Assembly (NCBI GenBank): GCA_021200955.1
Contig: JAJQFU010000140.1
Coordinates: 1-56,812, forward strand
Direction of reading: 5' to 3'
DNA length: 56,812 nucleotides
Source of the DNA: Clostridiales bacterium
GTDB taxonomy: Bacteria; Bacillota; Clostridia; Lachnospirales; CAG-274
The notes beneath the pieces were generated by a model, which searched no databases, was not told the DNA's origin, and worked only from the letters and a program-made list of their open reading frames with translations. The position numbers and the translations under genes are program-made. The first letter of the stretch is position 1. Each line of letters begins with the position of its first letter. This document shows, one piece after another, positions 43,671 through 53,800 of the stretch.

Positions 43671-45836
43671 ATGAAAAGAAAACTTGCAATAGTTTTGTCA
43701 TTTATTCTTTTGGCAAGCACTATCGTTTGGGCTGCCGATAACGACGGCTGGACAGAAGCCTCACAAACAGCGGCAGCCGGAAACGGCGCCTGGGAAGAAT
43801 GGTGTGAAAAATGGGAAGAAGAAAAGGACAATATGGAAATTATGTCTCTTACTCCCGGCGAAACAGAAAACGAGCTTAACTTCGGCTGGTATTCAGACGA
43901 AGAGGAAGGCGTTCCCGAATTTAAGTGGTTTCAGGAGGAAGCCCTTTCAGACTCGGCTCTTTCGGCAGCGGCTTTGCAGACAGTCAGCCAGTCAAGCGCT
44001 GTTCCCGGTTATAACAGCAACAAGGTAGTTGTAAAGGGTCTTACACCCGGTGAAACCTACTACTACAGCTATACAAAAGACGGCGAATGGACAGAACCTG
44101 TAGAATACACAGTAAAAAGCACATCAAACGGCTTCAGCTTCGCCTTCGTAGGCGACCCTCAAATCGGTTCTTCTTATGAAAATGTTGCTACAGGCGAAAC
44201 CTCGGAACAGGGTCAGGACGCAGCCGTAAGAAACGACAGCTTTAACTGGAACGACACCCTTGAAAAGGCTTATGAGCTTAACCCCGATATGAGCTTTTTC
44301 TTATCCGCAGGAGATCAAATTCAGTCAAGAGACAAGAAAACCTCCGACACAACCCACGCAACATTTACCAAAAACGAAATAGAGTATACAGGCTATCTTA
44401 TGCCTGAAATTCTTAAGAGCATTCCCGTTGCCACAACAATAGGCAACCACGACGCTTTAAGCTCAAACTATTCTTATCACTTTAACAACCCCAACGCCAG
44501 CACAACAGGCTCAACATATGCCGGCGGCGACTATTATTTCAGCTACGGAAACACGCTTTTCATTATGATTAACACAAACAACACAAACGTTGCCGAACAC
44601 AGCGCCTTCATAGAGGAAGCCTGTGCAGCGGACAAGGACGCAGAATGGAAAATTGTTTCGCTCCACCAGGATATTTACGGCTCAGGGGAACACTCAAACG
44701 AGCCCGAAATCGTAGAGCTGAGATACGGTCTTATTCCCGCTTTTGAGGATAACGACATAGATGTTGTTTTGACAGGTCACGACCACACATACTGCCGTTC
44801 TTATATGATGAAGGACGGAGTAATGGACGAAGAAAGCTTCATAAGCGAAGACGACTTTGACGCTTACATTGACGGAGACATCGAAATCGACGAGACATAC
44901 GAGAATTATCTTACATCAATCGAAGATGCAGATTATGTGGCTGAAACAGACAGCTCTGTTGTTACTAATCCCTCGGGCATACTCTATATGACAGCCAACT
45001 CAGCCTCCGGCAGCAAATATTATGACCTCGTTGAACACAAACAGGCATATGTAGCCGCAAGATGGCAGGAGGATATTCCCACATTCTCAATGATTAACAT
45101 AACCGACGATACCTTCACAATAAGCACCTACAGAACAGACACTATGAAATTAATCGACAGCACATTCACAATAGTTAAAAACGGTGAACAGGCTGAAATC
45201 ACAACAGAAGAACAGAACGAAGAAACAACGGAAACCCCTTCCGAAACAACAACCGCTTCAGAAACAACCACCGTAAAAACAAAAACCTCATCGGGCAGCG
45301 GCAAAGGTTCGTCCTATTCCGTAGGCACATCTGCTTCAAAAACTGAGACAAACAGCAGCTCAGACGAAACCGACAGCTCTTCAAGCTCATCTGAAGCCTC
45401 TTCAAATAACGCTTCATCAGCTGAAACAGTTAAAATCTCAATCGGAAGCACAACCGTTTCCGTAGGAGATAAAACCTATGAAACAGACGCAGCCCCCTAC
45501 ATTCAGTCTGAAAGCAGTTCAACCCTCGTTCCTTTAAGATTTGCAGCCCTTGCAATATTGCAGCAGGACATTGACAAAGCCGACACAAGCAGCATAATCT
45601 CCTGGGACGCTTCAACAAAAACCGCTTCTATAACCTACAGCGGAAACACAATTAAGTTTACCTCCGGCAGCGCCTATATGACAGTAAACGGCGAACAGGT
45701 TCTTATGGCTAACGGTGCAAAAGCCGAAATTAAAGACGGCAGAATTTACATCCCCTTCAGAGCCTTAGGTGAAGCCTTAGGCGTAAAGGTAAGCTGGGAC
45801 AGCACCACAAAAACAGCAATTTACACTGCCGAGTAA
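43671..45836 (+). CDS. Secreted purple-acid-phosphatase-like metallophosphoesterase with copper-amine-oxidase-N-like domain
   Basis: A 721-aa exported phosphoesterase. Signal peptide at 1-20. A fibronectin-like N-terminal domain (about 55-150, LTPGETYYYSY) is typical of purple acid phosphatases. The metallophosphoesterase core has GDPQ (D162), AGDQ (D215), GNHD (N259, H260), LHQDIYG and GHDHTY (H370, H372): all metal ligands are present. A low-complexity Ser/Thr/Glu linker (about 505-585) leads to a domain at about 587-721 with LVPLRFAALA and YIPFRALGEALG, the pattern of copper amine oxidase N-terminal (stalk-like) domains often used for surface display in Clostridia. It likely releases phosphate from organic esters. 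A terminator follows. Confidence 0.9.
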   Translation: MKRKLAIVLSFILLASTIVWAADNDGWTEASQTAAAGNGAWEEWCEKWEEEKDNMEIMSLTPGETENELNFGWYSDEEEGVPEFKWFQEEALSDSALSAAALQTVSQSSAVPGYNSNKVVVKGLTPGETYYYSYTKDGEWTEPVEYTVKSTSNGFSFAFVGDPQIGSSYENVATGETSEQGQDAAVRNDSFNWNDTLEKAYELNPDMSFFLSAGDQIQSRDKKTSDTTHATFTKNEIEYTGYLMPEILKSIPVATTIGNHDALSSNYSYHFNNPNASTTGSTYAGGDYYFSYGNTLFIMINTNNTNVAEHSAFIEEACAADKDAEWKIVSLHQDIYGSGEHSNEPEIVELRYGLIPAFEDNDIDVVLTGHDHTYCRSYMMKDGVMDEESFISEDDFDAYIDGDIEIDETYENYLTSIEDADYVAETDSSVVTNPSGILYMTANSASGSKYYDLVEHKQAYVAARWQEDIPTFSMINITDDTFTISTYRTDTMKLIDSTFTIVKNGEQAEITTEEQNEETTETPSETTTASETTTVKTKTSSGSGKGSSYSVGTSASKTETNSSSDETDSSSSSSEASSNNASSAETVKISIGSTTVSVGDKTYETDAAPYIQSESSSTLVPLRFAALAILQQDIDKADTSSIISWDASTKTASITYSGNTIKFTSGSAYMTVNGEQVLMANGAKAEIKDGRIYIPFRALGEALGVKVSWDSTTKTAIYTAE

Positions 45837-45871
45837 TTAAAACATATTGATAAAATAAGACTTATACAATA

Positions 45872-45919
45872 AAACGGGAATAGAATCAGACTTAATGCCT
45901 GTATTCTGTTCCCGTTTTT
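45872..45919 (+). terminator. Terminator of the phosphatase gene
   Basis: AAACGGGAATAGAAT pairs with ATTCTGTTCCCGTTT (one wobble or mismatch), followed by T's. It begins 36 nt after the stop. Confidence 0.9.
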
Positions 45920-46059
45920 GCGGCGTTATCCAAATAATACCTGTCCGCAAAATATACCGGCAGTTCTTCTTTGCCTATGCTCAGCCTGCAATATACCTTT
46001 AAAGTGACGTTTATTGTTAATTTTTCTCGAAGAATTTTTCGGTTATGCGGCTTATAGCC

Positions 46060-46134
46060 AACTTGTATTTAGCTAATTTGCATAAAAAAAATAAAGTTGT
46101 TTTTGCATAATTAAGCTTTCCTTCATGATATACT
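46060..46134 (+). promoter_or_regulatory. Promoter region of the PL1 lyase with the shared pectin-gene motif
   Basis: aacttgtattt at 46060, TGCATAAAAAAA in the middle, and TTGTTTTTGCAT ending at 46108, followed after exactly 20 nt by TATACT (46129-46134). The order and spacing match the region before the PL9 gene (6157-6232). The stretch 45920-46059 holds nothing I can assign. Confidence 0.6.
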
Positions 46135-46183
46135 TGTTTTAAGTATTTGTAATTATGTATATTAAGATAAGGAGGCAAAAATC

Positions 46184-48859
46184 ATGAAACGACTTATTGC
46201 AGGCATTTTGACAGTGTTTATGGCTGCCGCTTCTGTTAGCCTTGTTTCTTACGGCGGGGAAGAAGAGACTAAGCTTCTTGCTTTTCCCGGCGCCGAAGGC
46301 GGAGGAAAATATTCACAGGGCGCAAGAGCAAACGACACAATCGAAATTTATCATGTTACTAATTTGGAGGATTATAACCCTCTGACGGAAACAGCTGTTA
46401 AAGGCTCATTAAGAGACGCTTTGTCGCAGTCGGGAAGAATTGTTGTTTTCGACACAGACGGAGCCGTTCATTTAACAAGCACTCTGACTATACCGAGCAG
46501 CACAACAATTTTAGGTCAAACAGCTCCGGGAGAAGGCATAACCTTGACAGGCTATGACGTTTTGGCTGAAAGCGGAGCTTCTGACATTATACTCAGATAC
46601 ATACGTGTACGCCCCACAGACGACAACGGCGGCGAACCCGACGGCTTAGGCGGAAGATGGAACAACAACGTTATTTTCGACCACTGCAGCGTTTCATGGT
46701 CTGTCGACGAGGCTATAACCCTTTATGCAGGAACATCTGAATACGAAAACCTTGAACAGGGTCAAAATCTAACCGTTCAAAACTGTATTATAAGCGAAAG
46801 CCTTCGTATGAGCAGCCACATTAAGGGCGCCCACGGCTACGGCGGAATAACGGGCGGAAACAACTCTACCTTCCACCACAACCTTATGGCTCACCACGAC
46901 AGCAGAACCCCCAGAGTAGACAGAGAGGTTAATGTTGCCGAAATCACAAACAATATTATTTGCAACTGGGGCTACACAAACTCAGCTTACGGCGGAGAAC
47001 CCTATTCCTACCACGACTATACACAGCTTGAAACAAACATAAACTATACAGACAACTACTACTCCTACGGACCTTCCACAAGATCCGCAATCAGAAACCG
47101 TATTTACGACGTTTCAAATTCAAACTACAATGCAAGTACTCACCCGGCTAAAGCCAACTATTATTTCTTCGGAAACTATGTTTACGGCTATTCGGCAGTT
47201 ACAGCAGACAATTCACAGGGCATAAACAACAGCTCGGCGGCAAACCTTGTTGACACAGAATTTGATATGGGCGAATATGCCCTTACAACAGACGAAACGG
47301 CACAGGAAGCCTATTCTGAAATTCTTGAAAACGCCGGAGCAACTCTTCCCAAGAGAGACGCCATAGACGCAAGAGTTGTCTATGATGTTGAAAATATGAC
47401 AGGCCGTATTGTAAACAATGCCGCAGAAGTGGGCGGAATGATTGACATAAACGCCGGAGCAACTGAAACAAGAGCCTTTACCGTTGATGAAAGCTGGAAA
47501 GCAGAAGAAGGCTTAAGCGGATATGCCGACAATGAAATCATTAAAGAGGGCGAATTTGCAGGCTATGTTCTTCTTGAAGCCTATGTAAACGACTGGACAG
47601 AGGCTCAGGAAAGCCCCTCAAACCCTGAAATCACTGTTGTTTCTCCGGCTATAGCTTCGGTTAATTCAACAGTAAACGGTCAAAAAGTAGATAACGGAAA
47701 CTGGACTGTTATAACAGAAGATGAAACAGTTAATTACAATGCATACGCTTCCGCTGCGGGCTCGGCGGCAGTCACCAAAATGGAGCTTTATGACGGAAAC
47801 GACCTTATAGCCGGCTATGACGGTGCATCATATATAAATGACAATATTTCCCTGGAACCCGGAACCCATTATTTAACCTGCAGAGCCTATAACACTAAGG
47901 GCGAAAAAACACAGAGCACAACCTCTATTGTCTATGTTAAAGACGTTTCGGAGGATTTGGGAGACTACAGCTTTACCGAAATAGGAACAGGCTCCTTTGC
48001 CGGCAAAGGGGGCGCAGCCCTTGACGAAGAAGGAAGCTGCACAATTTACGGCTCAGGCTATCTTGTAAACTCCAATTCGGGAGGAACAAGAGTTTCCTCC
48101 GACAGCTGTTCTTATGTATATAAGGCAGTGGAAGGTGACTTTGACGTTTCACTTAAGGTTTTGGATATTCCCAAATTCGACAACAGACAGAACAACGGAA
48201 TTATGTTCAGAGAAAGCCTTGACGCCAATGCCAGAATGGGTATGATCACCGACACCTGGATTACAACCGGAGAAAACGACAAATATTTAACCAGAACAAC
48301 AACCGGTTCAGCCTCAACAAGCTATTTCTTTAAAGATGAAAGCGGCTCGGATGTTACTAATTCATCAAGCGGAGAAAACCACGCCGTTGCCAAATATATG
48401 AGAATAACAAGAACCGGTGACGACATAACCTTTTATGTGTCTCAAAGCGGCACAGACTGGTCAGACGACGAAAGACAGCCCGTAACCGTAACCTACAGCG
48501 GTCTTGCAGATACCCTTTATATAGGCTATGCCGTTGATTCATCTGAAATTCTTGCTTCAAAGCCCTATTTCGGAGTTTCTTCCTTCACATTTGACTATGA
48601 AGATGATGACACCCTGGGAACAGACGACCCTTCGGAAACCGAACCCCCCTCAACTCTCGGAGATACAGACGGAAAAGAGGGTCTTACGGCAAATGACGCA
48701 GCCGTTGTGCTTTATTATGTTATATACGATGAGACAGTAAACCCCGGGTGGAATATTTCAAATGAAACAGCGGATTTAAACAGCGACAATATAATCGACG
48801 CCGCAGACGCAGCCCTTATACTTGCTAAGGTTTTAAACCCGGCTTTGAATATAGAATAA
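46184..48859 (+). CDS. Secreted PL1 pectate lyase with C-terminal dockerin
   Basis: An 891-aa protein cleaving de-esterified pectin. Signal peptide at 1-24. The PL1 beta-helix spans about 30-430 and starts LAFPGAEGGGKYSQGA, with WSVDEA near 172 and HHDSRTPRVDRE, in which R241/R244 are the likely catalytic arginine region. An Ig-like module lies at about 485-590, and a concanavalin-like (DUF1349-type) module at about 595-810. A type I dockerin at about 826-889 has two loops with conserved Asp/Asn (the second reads DLNSDNIIDAADAA). The dockerin implies binding to a cohesin scaffold, none of which is encoded here. AAGGAGG lies before the ATG. Confidence 0.93.
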   Translation: MKRLIAGILTVFMAAASVSLVSYGGEEETKLLAFPGAEGGGKYSQGARANDTIEIYHVTNLEDYNPLTETAVKGSLRDALSQSGRIVVFDTDGAVHLTSTLTIPSSTTILGQTAPGEGITLTGYDVLAESGASDIILRYIRVRPTDDNGGEPDGLGGRWNNNVIFDHCSVSWSVDEAITLYAGTSEYENLEQGQNLTVQNCIISESLRMSSHIKGAHGYGGITGGNNSTFHHNLMAHHDSRTPRVDREVNVAEITNNIICNWGYTNSAYGGEPYSYHDYTQLETNINYTDNYYSYGPSTRSAIRNRIYDVSNSNYNASTHPAKANYYFFGNYVYGYSAVTADNSQGINNSSAANLVDTEFDMGEYALTTDETAQEAYSEILENAGATLPKRDAIDARVVYDVENMTGRIVNNAAEVGGMIDINAGATETRAFTVDESWKAEEGLSGYADNEIIKEGEFAGYVLLEAYVNDWTEAQESPSNPEITVVSPAIASVNSTVNGQKVDNGNWTVITEDETVNYNAYASAAGSAAVTKMELYDGNDLIAGYDGASYINDNISLEPGTHYLTCRAYNTKGEKTQSTTSIVYVKDVSEDLGDYSFTEIGTGSFAGKGGAALDEEGSCTIYGSGYLVNSNSGGTRVSSDSCSYVYKAVEGDFDVSLKVLDIPKFDNRQNNGIMFRESLDANARMGMITDTWITTGENDKYLTRTTTGSASTSYFFKDESGSDVTNSSSGENHAVAKYMRITRTGDDITFYVSQSGTDWSDDERQPVTVTYSGLADTLYIGYAVDSSEILASKPYFGVSSFTFDYEDDDTLGTDDPSETEPPSTLGDTDGKEGLTANDAAVVLYYVIYDETVNPGWNISNETADLNSDNIIDAADAALILAKVLNPALNIE

Positions 48860-48894
48860 TATACTGTCACAATAATTCTTACCGATAAAATAAT

Positions 48895-48959
48895 ATCCGC
48901 TGCATGCCGGCAATTCGTTTATTTTGAAAAACAAATTGTCAGCAGCAGCGGACTTTTTT
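48895..48959 (+). terminator. Terminator of the PL1 gene
   Basis: TCCGCTGC...GCAGCGGA outer arms, with CAATTcGTTT/AACAAATTG inner pairing, followed by CTTTTTTTT. The nearby thiC gene ends convergently at 49017. Confidence 0.85.
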
Positions 48960-49016
48960 TTCCTAGCTGTCTCTAAAGGCAGCGAATAATTTCGGCTTAT
49001 TTATATTCTACAAAAA

Positions 49017-50321
49017 TTACTCATCAAATATGGATACTATTTCTCCGTCCAAAATTCTGTTCATATTCTTAACAGCGCAGAAGTTTCCGCACATTGTACA
49101 GGTGTCCTCCTTTTCGGGCTTAGACTCCGCTCTGTATCTTCTCGCCTTTTCGGGGTCTATGGCAAGGTCGAACATAGCCTCCCAGTCAAGCTTCTTTCTT
49201 GCCTTGCTCATTTCATAGTCCCACTGCTTAGCGCCCTTAACCCCTTTTGCAATATCCGCTGCATGAGCGGCAATCTTCGCCGCAATAATACCCTCTTTAA
49301 CGTCATCAACGTCAGGCAGTCTCAAATGCTCCGCAGGAGTAACATAGCAAAGGAAGGAAGCTCCGCTGGCAGCGGCAACAGCGCCGCCGATAGCCGATGT
49401 AATATGGTCATAGCCGGGGGCAATGTCAGTAACCAGAGGCCCTAAAACATAGAAAGGCGCACCGTGGCACAGTGTCTGCTGAATTTTCATATTTGCGGCA
49501 ATCTGATCCAAAGGCATATGACCGGGGCCCTCTATCATAACCTGAACGTCCTTTTCCCATGCTCTCTTTGTAAGCTCGCCCAAAACAATAAGCTCTTCGA
49601 TTTGGCTCGTGTCGGAAGCGTCCTCAATACAGCCGGGGCGGCAGGCGTCGCCTAAGCTTAAGGTTATATCATATTCTCTGCAGATTTCCAGAATGTCGTC
49701 AAAATGCTCATAGAAGGGATTTTCCTTTCCCGTCATTTCCATCCATGCGAAAATTATGGAGCCGCCTCTTGAAACAATGTTCATAAGACGTTTATTTTTC
49801 TTAAATCTCTTAGCGGTTTCTCTGTTAATTCCGCAGTGAATTGTCATAAAGTCTACGCCGTCCTCAGCGTGCATTCTGACAATGTCAAGCCACTGCTCTG
49901 TTGTAATTTCCTTCAAAGCCTTGTGATAATAAACAACGGCGTCATAAATAGGCACTGTTCCCAAAACTGCGGGACACTCCTCCACAAGCTTTCTTCTGAA
50001 CTTTCTTGTATCGCCGAATGAGCTTAAATCCATAATGGCTTCAGCCCCCATATTAACAGCGGCGTTTACCTTTTCCATTTCCTTGTCCATATCCTTGCAG
50101 TCACGGGAAATACCCAGATTTACATTGATTTTAGTCTTAAGCTCAGCCCCTATGGCGCAGGGGGAAATTGCCTTATGTACCTTGTTGCAGGGAATAATCG
50201 CCTGACCCTTTGCCACAAGCTCCATTAAGCGGCTTTCTTCAATTCCTTCTTTTTTGCTTGCTGCCTTAAGCTCTTCTGTTATAATGCCCTTTCTGGCAGC
50301 TTCCATTTGAGTTGCATACAT
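49017..50321 (-). CDS. thiC: Phosphomethylpyrimidine synthase
   Basis: Radical SAM-like enzyme rearranging aminoimidazole ribotide to HMP-P for thiamine. The 434-aa protein shows [37 protein letters not shown] and the C-terminal [12 protein letters not shown], whose three cysteines bind the 4Fe-4S cluster. Length is that of the short ThiC form without the N-terminal extension. It is a single gene behind a TPP riboswitch. The AAGGAGG ribosome site is present. Confidence 0.97.
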   Translation of the reverse strand: MYATQMEAARKGIITEELKAASKKEGIEESRLMELVAKGQAIIPCNKVHKAISPCAIGAELKTKINVNLGISRDCKDMDKEMEKVNAAVNMGAEAIMDLSSFGDTRKFRRKLVEECPAVLGTVPIYDAVVYYHKALKEITTEQWLDIVRMHAEDGVDFMTIHCGINRETAKRFKKNKRLMNIVSRGGSIIFAWMEMTGKENPFYEHFDDILEICREYDITLSLGDACRPGCIEDASDTSQIEELIVLGELTKRAWEKDVQVMIEGPGHMPLDQIAANMKIQQTLCHGAPFYVLGPLVTDIAPGYDHITSAIGGAVAAASGASFLCYVTPAEHLRLPDVDDVKEGIIAAKIAAHAADIAKGVKGAKQWDYEMSKARKKLDWEAMFDLAIDPEKARRYRAESKPEKEDTCTMCGNFCAVKNMNRILDGEIVSIFDE

Positions 50322-50351
50322 AAAAAAACCTCCTTTGTCTATGTTTACGAT

Positions 50352-50385
50352 AAAAAAATAACATATCCCATAATCTATGGATATG
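50352..50385 (-). terminator. Riboswitch-controlled terminator before thiC
   Basis: On the minus strand CATATCC pairs with GGGATATG around a short loop (50362-50385), followed by TTATTTTTTTAT. It lies between the TPP aptamer and the thiC start, as expected for a transcriptional expression platform. Confidence 0.8.
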
Positions 50386-50410
50386 CCTCCGCAAAAACAA
50401 ACATAAAAAA

Positions 50411-50501
50411 GGTGTCTATCTTCTTACGGCGGCATTATCCGCATCAAGTCTACGGGTCGGAAAAAACTCCCTCTCAGCCGAAAAAGCTCCCCGGATACAC
50501 A
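50411..50501 (-). promoter_or_regulatory. TPP riboswitch controlling thiC
   Basis: On the minus strand the conserved cores appear in order: GGGGAGC, GGCTGAGAGGG, GACCCGTAGACTTGATGCGG and ATAATGCCG. This is a canonical THI-box aptamer. Thiamine pyrophosphate should favour the terminator at 50352-50385 and reduce thiC expression. Confidence 0.97.
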
Positions 50502-50523
50502 AATATATTAATCTTATGTATTA

Positions 50524-50552
50524 ATTATACTAATCAAAAAACACTTTGTCAA
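50524..50552 (-). promoter_or_regulatory. Consensus promoter of the TPP riboswitch-thiC transcript
   Basis: On the minus strand TTGACA (50547-50552), 17 nt, TATAAT (50524-50529). Transcription should begin shortly before the aptamer. Confidence 0.92.
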
Positions 50553-50589
50553 CAAAAACTTAATAAGAGTTTTTAAGCAGTCAAAGGGA

Positions 50590-50742
50590 GATTTGACGAA
50601 AAAGGTAGAAACGTCAAATACCCCCCCCTCCTGCCATGCTATGGAAATAACGGAACTTTCTTCCGCCAAATAGGATAGTGAAAAAAATCCTAAGAGAACT
50701 TTTGTTCTCTAAAGTTATTATATACTAAAATTTATCAAAAAT
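50590..50742 (-). other. Gene-free structured stretch with a promoter-like signal and a poly-G tract
   Basis: On the minus strand TTGATT-N17-TATAAT (about 50713-50742) could start an RNA. It would soon meet AGAGAAC-TTTT/AAAA-GTTCTCT (50693-50710), with seven T a few bases later. Further on lies AGGA followed by eight G (50622-50629) just ahead of a short open frame. A TTTGACG/CGTCAAA hairpin also occurs (about 50591-50617). No protein gene of normal size is present. It may be a small-RNA locus, an attenuated leader or a decayed repeat. Confidence 0.45.
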
Positions 50743-50815
50743 CAATACACAATGCAGATATTTTTGATAAATTTTACATTTAAAGAAGCCTCGGCAGAAA
50801 AACCGAGACTTCTTT
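50727..50815 (-). terminator. Terminator hairpins after the dockerin esterase gene
   Basis: AAAGAAG-CTCGG pairs with CCGAG-CTTCTTT (about 50781-50815), 37 nt beyond the stop of the 50852-55015 gene. It is followed on the minus strand by a second perfect 16-bp hairpin, AAAATTTATCAAAAAT/ATTTTTGATAAATTTT (50727-50742, 50760-50775). The first is the likely terminator although its T-run is short. Confidence 0.7.
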
Positions 50816-50851
50816 GTTATAGTTTAACTATTATTTTGACTAAAGATTGTT

Positions 50852-53800
50852 TTAAACCTCTCCGTCCAAAATCATCTGAGCCAAGATCGAAGCGTCAAGA
50901 GCGGTTATAACTCCGTCGCCGTTAATATCCGCCGCTGTTTCGTCAAAGCTGTCTGAAACCGCATACTTATTAAGTGTATAGAGAAGGATTTCGTCTGCAT
51001 CCTCACCGTCTACAACGCCGTCGCCGTTAAAGTCATATTCAGACTCTGCAGGCTCTGTGGGATCATCATCGTCATCATCGCCTGTATCAGCAGAAAGTGA
51101 ATCAAACAATGTCTGACCGTAGTCTGACCAGTATTCGGAATATACAAAGTCATTATCAAGGGCAGTAAATACGCCTGTCTTTGTAATTGTGAAGTTGCTT
51201 GCGCCTGTTGTGCTTATGCCTTCACATCCGCTGGGTGAAATTACGTAGTTGCTTAAGGTTACGCCGAGAGCCTTAATAGCCTCTGCAAACTGACCTGCCT
51301 GAATAACGCCGCCGGTCTTGCTGTAGTGAGTTCCGTCACCTGAGCAGAAAAGAACATTTGCATAAGGTGACGAACCGCTTGCTGCGTCGGGGTCATCGGC
51401 ATAAGCCTGCTCTAAGAGTGTCTTTGTAAGCTCGAAGCCGTCTATCAGAAGAACATTTTCTTCTTCCGCAAGCTGATAATAAGCTTCAACATAAGCGTTT
51501 CCGCTTGTTACCTGAGTGCCTGTTGTTGTGTCTGTAGAATCGTGGTGATTCTTGATTGTTCCGTCGGAGTTAAACTGTCTTCTTGAAACAGGTGTAACAA
51601 GAACAGGTGTAGCTCCGGCGTCTCTTGCTACATTGATGTGCTGAAGCAGATACCACTTAAATGTAGCACCGCAGTCATATGTGTAGTTGCCTACAGTATA
51701 TCCGTCGGCAGGTGCTGTTGTGGGATAAATTCCGTTTGCATCGGGTTCGCCTAAGGGAACATATCTGTCTGCCAAATATCCCGACTGGTTAGCGCAGTCA
51801 TTGTGACCGAACTGAATGAAGAAGTAATCGCCTTCGCCTATAGCTGCTTCGATTTTAGCGAGTGAGCCTTCGTTCATAAAGTTTCTTGTACTTCTTCCGC
51901 CGTTTGCGTAGTTAAGAACGGTTACATAGTCCTCATTGAGGAAGTCCTGAAGGAACTCGCCCCAAGAGCCCTTGTCTTCGATTTTACCTCCGTTATACAT
52001 ACCGTTTGCGGAGTAATCCTTAACTGTTGAGTCGCCTGCAAGGAATACGTTAATGCCTGTTCCGGGTTCGGGTTCGTTGGGATTTGAAGGATCAATCCAT
52101 GTTGAGCTTAATGTATTAGCCATAATGATTGACTTAGTTTCGCCTACATAACCGTCAATTGTCATAGGTGTAACATATGCCTTAAGGTAACAGCCTGCGT
52201 CAGCCGAAAGTGCCTGATAGCTTGCTCCTACGTTAGCGGCTGTTGTAAGAATAAGCTCTTCATTTCCGCTTGTGTCAACTCTGTACCAGTCAATTCTCGA
52301 AACGTCTGTGTCAGAGCCTGTGTTTAAGCCGTAGTTTACTGTAAGAGTGTTTCCTATATTGGGAGCATTAAGGTCTCCGTTTGATGTAAGGTAAGGATCT
52401 GTTGTAAATTCGGGAGTAGTTGCCTGATCTGCCGAATAATATGTGGGAACAAAGCCGTTAAGGTAGCTGAGAGCATTGTAAACACTTGTATCAAGTAATG
52501 AAGAAGCAGCAACAACTCTGCCCGATGTGTCAACGGCTTCGCCTAAATATGTTGTGTTATATTCCTTAAAGTTAGCATTTTCGGGTTTAGCACCGCTCAT
52601 TTCATACCAGCCTGCGGAAGTAATATAGTCAGAATGAGAAAGCTTTGTGTTTGCAAATGTAACCTTTGCGCTTGCTCCCCATGGTCTGCCGAAATAGCCG
52701 CCGGTAACAACCATTGAGCTGTCTTCGTCTTCCTGACCTGTTACTATACAGCCTCTGAAAAGATAGCCGTTTGCCGCGTCGTCTTTAGCTGCTGTAAGGT
52801 AGCCGCCTGTGCTGTTTGCAGAGTAGCCTGCCCACTGAAGCTCGCAGCCGTCAAATACACAGTTGCCGTCGCCGAAGATGAAGTCTGTCTGACCGATTAT
52901 CTTACAGTTCTTATAATATACATCAACTGTGCCGCCGCCTGTATAAAGTGTGTCCTGACTGCCGTAGAATGTACAGCCTAAAAATTCCGAGTCGTCAGCT
53001 TCAATTGCGAAAGCTGCGGATCTTTCTGTAGCTGCTCTTGTGGTTACGTCTGTGGAAATGGTTCTGACAGTTGTAAGACCTGCACCGTCAGCTAATTCAA
53101 CGCCGTCGGCAACCTCTTCATCTGTCATATATTTATTGAATGAGGCTTCAAAATAAATGTTTTCAGCCTTAAAGCCTGTACCGCCTGACTTAACATATGT
53201 AGCTGCGCCCCACCTTGAAGGTGTGCCCTTTTCATATTGGTCATAGTCATAGTAAGGATCATAATATCCGTCATGACAACTGTAATAAGTATAGCCAATG
53301 CCGTAATACCATGTAAGAACAACGTCCTCGTCCTCACTGTCATTAATGATAGTGATGTTGGGAACATCGATTATTGTCTGTGCGCGGTATGTACCGGGGT
53401 CAATGTGGATAGTTACTCTATCGTTGTTGCTTCTTGTCATATTGCCTACGGCGTCGACAGCAGCCTGAAGAGTAGTATATGCTCTTGAAGAACCTACATA
53501 GATGTCTGAAGAATATTCAACAGCTGCTTCAGCCCCTGTATATTCAAGAAGAAGGCTCTTAGTAACAGCACCGCCGTTTACAACAACGTGGTTGGATGTC
53601 TTATAGTCTGTTAATGTAATTTCAACACTGTAATCACCGTCTCTTAAGCTTGCGGAGTATGCACCGTCGGCACAGGTTCCGCTGTAAACATAGCCGTCAT
53701 CTACGTTTGTAAATGTGATTGCTGAAGGTGTTACGTTAAGGGTTTCATATACTCCCCTTGTCTGTGTAAGACCTAAGAAACCGCCGCTTACGGAATATGT

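Noticed and set aside
45892..46060. Minus-strand protein-like open frame ending TGTEYRH
   Set aside because: No start codon or ribosome site, and it overlaps both the phosphatase terminator and the PL1 promoter motif. At most a remnant.
50411..50501. Possible extra thiamine genes with thiC
   Set aside because: The riboswitch serves thiC alone; the adjacent upstream gene is the unrelated dockerin esterase, and downstream lies the convergent PL1 gene.
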